From Paulownia fortunei (taxonomy: Eukaryota; Streptophyta; Magnoliopsida; Lamiales; Paulowniaceae), in the NCBI GenBank assembly GCA_019321725.1, contig CM033108.1:2922001-2986000 (forward strand): a DNA stretch of 64,000 nucleotides. Reading direction: 5' to 3'. Position 1 is the first letter of the stretch, and every line of letters begins with the position of its first letter. The notes under the pieces were generated by a model. That model had not been told where the DNA came from. It was given only the letters and a program-made list of their open reading frames with translations, and did not search any database. Shown here one piece after another: positions 50,290-61,300 of the stretch. A program made the translations under genes and the position numbers.

Positions 50290-53200
50290 ATGGCTACATT
50301 CGGAGCTACTTCGACTAACTTAAATCCCAACCGTTCCACTGAGGTAATTCTAATTTATTATATTTTTCAAAAGTTTGAGCAATTTTTACTGCAATTACTT
50401 TCTTGTCATCTTTCTTGATTACACATTCAAGTTTCAAGTGTCCTTTTTTGATTGTTTCTTGTTCTGGATGTGTGTTTATTCAATTTTTTTTTTGTTGGGG
50501 GTGGGGGTGGGGCTTGCAAAAGGTGGTGCAACCTCCAAGTGATTCAGTATCAAGCCTAAGTTTCAGTCCTAAAGCAAATGTTTTGGTCGCTACTTCGTGG
50601 GATAATCAGGTACGTTTGTTACCGTAAGTTTGCTATTATTATTTTTTTCGTGTTTTATTTCTAGTCTTTTTAATTTATATTTGCTAGTTGTGAGGCCCAC
50701 CCTTAAGCCTATTCCTTCAGACAAGGTGTTAGTTTTGTTTGAGGGCCATATGAATCAAGTCTTGGCACTCAAGTAGGTATCTATTGTGACAGTTTCTTGT
50801 AAAATTCATTGAACTGCAGACACCCCAGTTTAGGAATTTCTCTTTTCTTAATGTGAAATTTTCTGTTTATGGTTGGGGTTGAAAAGGGGACTTTCCCAAA
50901 CAAGTTTTCAGTGTTGCTTAGTTTCTGAAAGAGCTAACTTGGTGCATCTTACGCCAAATTCTTCTTAGGTACGATGTTGGGAGGTAATGAAATCAGGAAC
51001 CACCATCAGCACTGTTCCTAAGGCATCAATATCACATGAGCATCCAGTAATATTCAAATTATATATTCCTCTGATTTTCGTCACTTGAATTTGTGTTTCC
51101 CCTTGTTATTTACTTTGTAAGTTTGCCAGGTTTTGTGCTCAACATGGAAGGATGATGGGACAACTGTCTTTTCTGGAGGCTGTGACAAGCAAGTTAAAAT
51201 GTGGCCATTATTATCTGGTGGCCAACCCGTTACAGTGGCCATGCATGATGCTCCTGTTAAAGAGCTCGCTTGGATCCCAGAAATGAATCTCTTAGTCACG
51301 GGAAGCTGGGACAAGACACTAAGGTGAATTCATTGGTGCCTTCCATAGTTTCTATGAGAAGTCAGGCATTTTAGGTCCTTCAATAGGATGTGTGTGTTCC
51401 TGTGTGCATTTTCACATTTTGAATCATGATCATGCTTTACCAGTACATCGAAACAAGAGAGGCTTGCCGCTTCTGTACATTTACATGTTGAAAGAGGGAA
51501 TTCACTCTGGATTCTTACTGTTGAGGCTACATCTTAAAGAAGAATCCCATTCCCAACAAGCACGCTTCATTTGCATCTTATCTATTTGGGTGCACGAAGA
51601 TGAGCATATGATCTCCACTATGTCAAACTTTAGTCCATATCTTTTCATATCTTTGGCGTTGTCTGTAGCTTCATATATGCGTTTTATGTTTGATTCTCTG
51701 TTTATAGCATTTTAAAACTTATTAATTCATCATGTACATTCTAAAAAGAAAAAAAATGTCAGATTTCTTTTTATCTGTTTATTTGTTATGCTATCTCATT
51801 TTTATGTGCTTCTAACTGTGCATGGAATTTGCTTGGAGAGGGTTGGACCAACTGGGGCACTTTCTTTGTATTGGGACTTTACTGATCTTGACTTATCTTT
51901 CATTTTTGTTGATTTATTTGGTATCGGCTCTATCTCCCATGGGCACATTAAACACTTCTGGGGTATCAAAACTTTTTCATCCAAAACTAAGTTTGTTTTG
52001 ATCTAAAGACGAGCTAGGCATTATCAGATACTAACCATTTCCTTGCTAATAATAGTTGGTACTGTTAACATTTTTTGTCAAATATTTCCTCTTTCAATTC
52101 AATCCCGTTTTGCTGCAGTCTGATTTTATTATCTCTGATATTTAATTTTGTTATTGTTATAAAGGTAGGTTTAATTTAAGTAAAACTGCTATTTCTTTTC
52201 AGGTATTGGGATCTGAGACAGCAAAATCCAACTTGGGTGCAACAACTTCCTGAGCGCTGCTACGCACTTACTGTTAGACATCCTCTTATGGTTGTTGGAA
52301 CTGCTGATAGAAATCTTATAGTCTTCAACTTGCAGAACCCTCAGGTTTTCTTTTTCTTTATAAATTTTTCGAGATCATTCTAACCTGTTTCATGAAGCAG
52401 ATGATACTTTGGTGTAAGTCAAATGATATATACCTTGCTACATTTAGTTATGGAAGAAGCTATTAAAAGATAAAATATAGAACTACTTTGAAGATTTAAA
52501 CTTGAATATTTATTTTACCTTTCTGTCTTTTGAAGTGTAAAACCTTAGGTCTCGTTGACATTGCTAATTTTATTTGTTGTCGAGATTGTTGACTAAATCA
52601 TTCCTCAAAGGTATTTCATGTTTCCTATTTGTTCCTTGAATAAAAGTTAACTTTATTTAGCCTACTTTGATTTTATTGATATGCATTTTTGGTAAAAAAA
52701 TAAATGAGCATAAAAGGAGCAATTTTGGAAATTGTTAAATGATAGAAGCAATCACATAAAACTCTCTGCATTATCTTAAATCTCTGAAGAGTTCATTATT
52801 GTGAAAGGAATCCTCTCGGCAGGTTGGTTCCTTTTTTCCTTTGGTGAAATCTCAATTACTGGTGGATGTATTCTTTGAACATGCAGAAAGTTAGCTTTAA
52901 TATACGTAAATATGACAGTTACTGCAATTTGAGCTCTGAAGTTTGCATGAGGCACTGGCAGGAGAAAAGTGTAACCATGGTTTTTGCTTCTATGTGGCAA
53001 ACAGATTGATGATATGGATTTCAAGATCTTGTAGGAGTTTGCTTTACTATGATATAATGATATAATTTCTATTTGAGGCAGAACAGATGCATAGTATGTC
53101 CAATGTCCAACGGACTAACTGATCCCACTTAGTTGAAATTTTTTCATAGAATTCATATGTTCATTTGACCCCAATGAAAATCTTAAAATGCCAATGAACA

Positions 53201-56200
53201 GATGCTAACGAGTCAAAAACCCAACTTAGTATTAAAACAACAAGTGAAATTGTTTTAAAAATAATGTTTTATTGTCTTAAAAATCTTAAATATTATGCAG
53301 TGGTTCCAACCCTATAAACATTTTTTGGGCAGAACCAAAAAGAGATGCGCTGAATGCTATAATATTTACAAGTTAGAACGTGTGATGTAGCTAATTGATC
53401 CCATTGACCAAATCTAAAGGAAATATGTTTGTAATATATCAGTCTAAGTTGATTGACCTGTATCTTGCAATATATGATGAACTCGTTTTAAGGACATATG
53501 CTTGTCAAACACTCTATCAAAAATGTCAAGTTCTATTATTATGTCAAAAGTAGCTTTTTCTTTTTACTAGAAAGCTTGCCATAACTATGTTGAGTGTTTG
53601 ATTCTAGATCTTGTGTATAACTTGGTATGTGTTAATAATTATCTCATTTTGTTGGTAGGGCCTTTAGACCACTTTATTGGTCAAACTATGTGCTTCTCCA
53701 CTTGTGGCCATCTATCTATGTTTCTGTTCACCATTTTCTATATTCTAGTCTTTGCTTGTCTGCAGTTATCTTTATGTTTTTCTTATACTAGATTGACGCA
53801 ACTCATTCTTTAAAGATGCATTGTGTACACTATTCCAACACAATCTATTTCTTTTGATTTATAACTAGCAGTGTTTTCATAACCGAATAGGTGAGCGGTC
53901 TTGCGGCCTATAACTGATTCAACCGGTCAGTCGGACCAGTTCAACCGCCGGTCCGATCAGTCTAATAAAAATTGACTATATTTTTTTATTACATTATGTA
54001 AAATGGTAATGTAATATATGTACTAAATTTTAAAGGTCAAAAGAAGATAAATAACCAACCAAAAACACATCCAACAATGTCCAAAAGTTAAATGATTAAT
54101 TACATATAACCAAATATCAAGTGTAAGCTTCCTAAAAAAAATTTGGTGTAAAACGGATCGCACTGGCCAGTTGAACCGGCCGGTCCAGTCCGGTTTTGAA
54201 AACACTTATTACTAATAGACATGATTTAACTGGTAGCCGGGCACAAATAATTTTTCTAGTGCGGCATAGTCTTTGTATTTTATTATCTTTCACTTTCCTC
54301 ACTGGAGGAATGACAGAGGAACAAGTTGAGGTTTTGTGTGTATTTTTGAGCTTTACCTATCTTTGATTGACAAATCATATCGAATACATTATGAGATTTA
54401 TGAGGTGCTGAGCTCTGCTAACATGATCAATTGCTTGTGGAGTATGGTAGGCTGAGTTCAAGAGAGTTCTGTCACCCCTGAAGTACCAGACTAGGTGTTT
54501 GGCTGCTTTCCCTGATCAGCAAGGTTTCTTAGTAAGTTTTCCTGTTCTTGAGATTTTGTCAAATCAGTAATCTTTATCTACTTGAGAGCCTATCCTGTGT
54601 TTTTCTTAAATGCATGGGTGACACTCATCCTGATACTACTATGGTGTAACACAAATATCTCCAGATGTAAACCTATCTTCTGAGACATGTCAAATCTTTA
54701 TATGCAAAGCATTTTATTCCCAGTTTGAAGATTCGTAGTTTTGAGAAATCACTTTCCTTTTCTCAAATTTGGTTAAGCATACCAAACATGAGATTTTGAT
54801 TTCAGGCAATTCTGTTTTTAATCTATATAGCATTTCCCTTCCAAACAAATGGGTCCTTAACCTGTTTGGTGCTCTTTACATTTTGCTTCTCCTAGCATGC
54901 TGCAGAGGTTTTCAATTTGTAACTTCTCTGTTCCTTTCATGTTTTTGGATGCTACATTTCTTAACTCTTTTATTTAGGTCTATTTGTGTGTAGTAGATTT
55001 TAACATGTGAAAAGCTGCATCAAAGTTATCTCAAATATTTGAATTTTTTATTGGTGAAAATGTATGACATCAAAATTTCTTTTCTTGATTTGCACCAATG
55101 CTAAATCGCCTAACTGTTTAACAATGAATTAGCTCATTATAATACTGCTACATTTGACATTGTTTTTGTAGGTTGGATCAATTGAAGGAAGAGTTGGTGT
55201 ACATCATCTTGATGATTCACAATCAAGTAAAAACTTTACTTTCAAGTGCCACAGGGATGGCAATGACATTTACTCGGTCAACTCACTAAATTTTCACCCT
55301 GTAAGATATTTTTTTTGAATGTTCCTTAAGCTGGATATGATGTCATTCCTCTTGGTCCTTTTCTTCATGGCTTCACCTTTCTGGCTAAAAGTCTGACAAT
55401 TGATGTTTTGAACGTTGTCAGTAGCATAAAAGTTTTCCTTACTTCTTATAATTTTATCTGTTTGACTGTTCCACAGAGACGTGAGAGCTATTAGATTTTT
55501 TACACATTCTGAGCCTTTTGTGAACCAACACCAATAGCCTATATTGTGTCTTATGGAAAAAGGGTATTCACATCTTTTATCTAAGACTGATTGTGTACAT
55601 TTTGCCCTGTGGTATGCTGTGAAAAACAAAATTCTGAGATATAATGAAATGAAAGTTATACTCATTTTGAGCTTCCCTGTTCTCATGAGGATATGCTTGA
55701 AATAACTATTGGACGGATGAAAATATGGTTATTCATAACTAGTTTTTAAAGTCTTATCTACAAATAGAAAGAGGCATCAATTTTTTTATCTGCAGTCACG
55801 ATTTCTCGTTATGTTATTCCATGAGAAGAATAATCCTGACATGAAATCTTATGGCTGTCTCTTGTTCTTTTGGACACTCTATTATCTTTTGGAACTGATT
55901 TGACTAAGCACGCTTATATGCTGTCACTGAAGAGCTGTGCAACTGAATCATCTCTGCATTGTTTTATTTATCTGTTCACTCTTCATCTTGCATTTTAAGT
56001 GCATTATATTCTCTTTGTAATGTCCAATATTTTGTTTCACGAATTTTTGGCAGTTCGGAACTTCTAAGTGAGTCTTAATTGCAAAGGCTGTCTTTTGTTA
56101 AGTCAGTTTTATGGATCAGGGTCTAACATTTTCTGATATGTGTTATTAATGATGCCTATTGTATTATCTGTGTCTCCTTCTAGTTTCTGCCCTTCTCTGC

Positions 56201-57058
56201 TAAACAACTCTACTGGTTGCCACATCTCAGATACACCACACATTTGCCACTGCTGGGTCTGATGGAGCCTTTAACTTTTGGGACAAAGATAGCAAACAGA
56301 GGCTTAAGGTATAACAGACTTATGCTTCAGTTATCATCTGTTCTAGAATGCAAGGTGTTTAATATAGGTCTTGTCTCACTATTGTTCATTTTCTTCTTCT
56401 TTTTTTTATTTTTTTATTATTTAGGCTATGCTGAGATGCAGTCAGCCAATACCTTGCAGCACTTTCAACAATGATGGTTCCATCTTTGCATATTCGGTAT
56501 GCTTTTTTGCTGTGTTCAGTAAAAAATTTCACAATTTTCTTAGTCGTATCTTTGGAATGATAAAAAGAAACAGGGCATTCAGAAATATATCTCTGTTATT
56601 TTGTCCACAACTGAATTATGGTTCTATGTCCCGTCAATGTTTAGATGTTTATTTCTGATAGTACATCTAGAGCAATCAGTTCGACGGTCCATACAAACTC
56701 TAATATTTCAGACTTCCCATTATGTGTGTTAGCAAATATGATAAAGAAAATGAAATGCTCAATGTCCTGGATTTGTCTACTCTCCAAAATTCAGGTGTGT
56801 TATGATTGGAGCAAGGGTGCCGAAAATCACAATCCATCTACAGCAAAGACCTATATATACCTACATCTGCCACAGGTACCTTTTTGTGAATCATAGTGAT
56901 TTTTGAGTTTCTTTTAACTGACATGGGAACTTGAGTTTCTTTTAACTGACATGGGAACTTTTTTATCTCCTAATATCATGACTGTATCTCTGCTACTATT
57001 CATGCAGGAGGCCGAGGTCAAAGGCAAACCACGTGTTGCAACGGGCGGTAGAAAGTGA
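50290..57058 (+). CDS. RAE1: RAE1, mRNA export factor (WD40 protein)
   Basis: Eleven exons join in frame to 348 residues: 50290-50343, 50523-50609, 50969-51046, 51130-51323, 52203-52344, 54451-54531, 55172-55300, 56231-56308, 56425-56496, 56795-56875 and 57008-57058, all with GT-AG borders. The protein starts M-A-T-F-G-A and forms a WD40 propeller with S-W-D-N-Q, W-K-D-D-G, G-S-W-D-K, G-T-A-D-R-N and A-G-S-D-G-A blades. It ends in a basic 'GGRK' tail. Length and motif order match Arabidopsis RAE1 (349). RAE1 docks on NUP98 at the nuclear pore for mRNA export and also serves in spindle assembly. In plants, DWD-type roles in ubiquitin ligases are reported. Intron 5 (2.1 kb) holds a hAT MITE. 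Confidence 0.95.
53868..54206. mobile_element. hAT-type MITE in RAE1 intron 5
   Basis: The ends 'cagtgttttcataacc' and 'ggttttgaaaacact' are inverted repeats. Flanks 'tataacta' (53860-53867) and 'tattacta' (54207-54214) match at 7 of 8 bases, as for hAT target duplications. It shares the 'ttcaaccggtcagtcgg'-type subterminal repeats and the AT core with the element at 34788-35210, so both belong to one family. It lies about 240 bp before the exon 6 acceptor. Confidence 0.85.
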
Positions 57059-58253
57059 AGTTTTTCATCCCATCTCAGACAACAAAATTATACATTCGGT
57101 ACATTGAACGTTTTAGTTCTATTTTCCTTTCAAATGTACAACTGCAGCATGTTACATTGTGAGTAGGAGATCATGATACGATGTTCTAGTCATCTAGTCT
57201 TGTGCTGAGTCCTTCTTTGATATGCTCCCCTGTGATTGTGCTTTTTGCAAGGTTCTCAAGTGCCCTTTTTGTGTATGGTGATATTCCATCAGTAGGACTA
57301 GATGGCTTGGCAAGTGTGGTTTTTGTTCTCAAAACATTTCAGACCCCAACTGCAATGTGGTAAAGAACTTGTTTGATCGACTGTGATGAAGGGTTTCCCA
57401 AGATATCAATTCACTTCAGAGGTGATTAACAAAAAACATCCCTGATGGAAGTGTACGTGTACGTGTACATGTACAGCAAAGTGTGGGCGACCTTTAAGAA
57501 CTACAAAAATAGATCGGCTATAAGCCCCTAAGCAGCCAAGTTGTCTGCATAGTCATTCTCCAAGTCACTTTACAGTCCCAGAGTTGGGAGAAAAGGTTCT
57601 TGCAAGCCTTGATCTTAGATTGCATCACGTCCATTTTGTCCCTTGTCCAGTCTTCTTGGCCTAGCCATCTTTCAGGATATCACTGTCGTTAAGAGTAATT
57701 TGAACCAACCTTCCCTGTGGTTTAATCATTAGATTTAATATTCTGGCATCTGTGCTCCTCCCTCGGGACATCAAAACTGTTTATGTTGTGCTTGATTAGA
57801 ATGGAATTTGAGGCCATCATAAATTGCAACTCAAATAATTATCCACCGGTTCTGGATTTGTTATAAAATGTTCATGCCTCAATTCATCACTTTTGAGGCT
57901 TCGCCCTGAAAGGCTACTGAGAAAATGAATTTATTCCTCCGATATTAAAAAACCTGATTATTATTTAACAACCTTCGGCTATTCAATACATGAAATGAGT
58001 GCCTTGTTAAAAAGTAAAATACATTGATGCTTTCACCGCGATATCCTGCAGTGGGTTTGACATCTGAAAGTACAACTGGTGACCTATAGAGTATAGACAT
58101 TCCCGCATCATGGGCTTGATAAAAAGCTGGAAAATGACAAAATAAAAAATTTAAAAGGGAACAAGAGCAAAAAAATAAAATCATATACAAAGCTGAAAAA
58201 GATCAATCAAATATAGAGGGCCTCCCTACCGAGTTTCCAACGTGCACAGATAA
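57059..58253. other. 3' region between convergent RAE1 and BAK1-like genes
   Basis: RAE1 3' UTR, then spacer, then the 3' UTR of the receptor kinase on minus. A small 'gtacgtgtacgtgtacatgtac' repeat lies at about 57454-57475. No other gene is supported. Confidence 0.6.
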
Positions 58254-58357
58254 CTGAACCACCGAAAATCATCTTGGCCCCGACAATTCATCAGGACGGA
58301 TGTTACTGAACCACCCGAATATCATCTTGGCCCCGACAATTCATCAGGACGGATATT
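58254..58357. repeat. 52-bp tandem duplication over the BAK1-like stop codon
   Basis: Units 58254-58305 and 58306-58357 both read 'ctgaaccacc(c)gaa.atcatcttgg' and continue to 'catcaggacggat.tta'. The second holds the true end of the coding frame (stop at 58322-58324). The first is an extra copy of the last codons, now in the 3' UTR. Confidence 0.9.
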
Positions 58358-61300
58358 AGAAGTGGAGTCGGCAATTATCCAATCAGTGTTAGGGTGATGC
58401 GTGTGACTAAACTCTTGACGGAACATTTCTTCCTTCTGCCACTCCTCCCACCTCTCAGCCAAGCCATCACCTTCCAGCATCCTGACTACTTCCGACATCT
58501 TGGGACGTTCCATTGGAGAGCTCTGCGTGCAGAGTAGAGCTACTTGGATCAGCTGCTCCACCTCTTCATCAATGTAATTACCCTGAAGATCTGCATCAAC
58601 TAATGTTTCCAACTTTTTCTCCTTTAGAAGGCCCTTGACCTGAGATCAGAATAAGAACTATATGTATCAAATTGGAGAGGTCACGATGCAGTAATTGAAA
58701 TCTGACAATCAAATGAAAAAGTCAAGCAAAAGAGAGAATCAAAACCAGGTCACGGGTTTTGGGGGAAGATTTTAGCTAACCATAAAAAGAAAAGAAGCTT
58801 TGGCTTTCTATTTTCACTTTAGACAGGATATGAAACTTTCAGATACGAGCACCATAACAGTATGAAAAACATATGTGAAGTGAAGCTCACCCAATCGAGT
58901 AACATGACGTCATCATCATTAGCAAGCCGAGCAAGATCAAAAGCTCTTTGTCCTGTAATGAGCTCAAGAAGCATGACCCCATAACCGAAAACATCAGTTT
59001 TCTCAGAAGATTTACCAGTAGACAGGTACTCAGGAGCTATATGACCAATTGTTCCACGTACAGCCGTGGTAACATGAGTATCCTTGTAGTCCATGAGTTT
59101 GGCCAACCCGAAGTCACCAACAACTGCTTCAAAGTCCTCGTCCAACAATATATTGGCAGCTTTGACATCACGATGAATAATTTTAGGGTCACAGTGATCA
59201 TGCAAATAAGCAAGTCCCCTTGCAGACCCCAGTGCTATCCGTTTTCTTATTGGCCAATCAAGTGGAGGTTGTGATTCAGGTCGCTCTGAAGTAATGAATC
59301 AAAAAGCTCATTAGAAATAACACAAATACAAGTCAAGCCCTTCAACCGCCACCATAACCAATATCCAAGCATAATTCTAAACCATAAATACATGAGCATG
59401 CGCATGGTGTAATGATTAGCTTGGGGATTTGAAGGAGGTGGTACTGTTATATGGCTGGTTAGTGTTGCTGGTGGTAGAGGAAGTTGCTACACAAGTAAAG
59501 AGTTTCAACGTGAAGCAGAAAGCCAAGAACAGCTGAAGAGGTGGTGTTTGTGGCAAAGAATTGATATCTTTTTCATTTGACAGTTGACAGGTAAAATAAA
59601 AGACACACAATTTTTGACATGGAGGGCAATTGACTCCAAGGATTCCTCTGTATGTGAAATAAACCAGAATTAATAAACCCACCTATTTTCTTCCCACCGA
59701 AGATGACATACCAACAGCAGTTGAAGGAAAAAACTTTTCTTACAGCTAACTAGATAAGCAAATGCTAATCTGGCCATACAATCACTATAATTTTCATAAA
59801 GTAATACACCAAACAACATTCAGAATTTTCAGCTATTCTTAAAGATTGCTAATGTTATGGATCTGCAGAACACATGTTAATCACTTAAATTGAAAAGCCT
59901 TTTATATTATTTCAAGTAGAGAAATAATGTATAGCATAAATTCAAATTCAACGTGGCTAGTACTAGATTAAAATGTTGTATAACATAAATTCAACATGAC
60001 TAGTACTAGATTAAGTTTTCATATCAAAGTATGACCATAATATGTAACTGTCAATTCACAGCAATCCAGACATGCTGCAGTTAGCATCGGTGTGATGCTT
60101 GTACAATGTTTCGCTCTGGGATGATAGGCTCTTGGCGAAACACGATTCATTGAACTTTATAGAGTCATCAAATATGGTTCCCTAAGCATAAACGCCCAAG
60201 CAGTTAAGCACAGTAAAAAGGGAATATGAATTAGATCACTACCTCTTAAGCATGATGCAACACTTCCATTAACCATGAAAGGATAAACAAGCAGCCTTTC
60301 TGTCGGCGTCATACAAAAGCCACGCAGACGAAGTAAATTTCGATGCACAGCCATGCTGATCATTTCTACTTCTGTTTGGAACTGCAGCTCTCCACCTTGA
60401 GTACGCTCTTCTTTTAGTCTTTTAACTGCCACAAGAGAACCATCTGTTAACCGGCCTTTGTAAACCTTTCCAAATCCACCTCTGCCAAGAATATTTTTGT
60501 TACTAAAATTATCTGATGCAACTTGGAGTTCGCGTAGAGAAAATCTTTTGAGCTGTCCCAGATGAACTTCGGGGTCCTCCTCAGCTGCAATTAAATAAAA
60601 AATTAAGTGAAAATTGACAATATAAGCTACATCATGATATTTTACCTCATTAATCCACTAACCAGGAACATCAAAGAAATGATCTTGTGGCTTCCTTCTT
60701 CGGAACCAAGCAAGCGCGATTGCAGGACCAGCAAATAGAAGGGCAGCGCCAGCAGCAACCCCTCCTGCAATCGCTCCGGTAGCACTGTTGCCAACTGCAA
60801 TGGTAGTTTATTTGTGAGACTGTACTGTTTGTTCATGTTGGAAACAATGCTCAAATCCCACAATGTTGATTCCATTGATTGATATAGAAATCTTGAGAAT
60901 AGATCAAGATATCTTCTAGGAATCAATCCCTGATTTTAAGGAATGTCAGCGCTTAATAACCACATTTGCTTCCTACCTTAGTTCAGAATATGTGAATATA
61001 TTTTTTCCATTTACTGTATATATTTTTTCATTCTGTGAAAAGTTGTAATGTACTCCTAATACTTTAAATAGGGCTATACCAGTTGTGTTTATACAATAAG
61101 AGAAGCAGTTTGGAGTTCAGATGACAAATCATAATATACAAGGTCGTTTTGATAGCAAGTGACACATTAGTCCTTGAACTTTACAGCACAAAATTGAAAT
61201 TACCAAAGATACACCAATTCCAAAATGTGTATGGAAAAAAACTGTTCCGGTGAATGCATTGTACACAAACGCTATAACTTCTCAATAGAAAAAGCATGTT

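Noticed and set aside
55294..55686. 130-codon minus-strand frame
   Set aside because: It lies in RAE1 intron 7, has no recognisable domain, and texture is intron-like.
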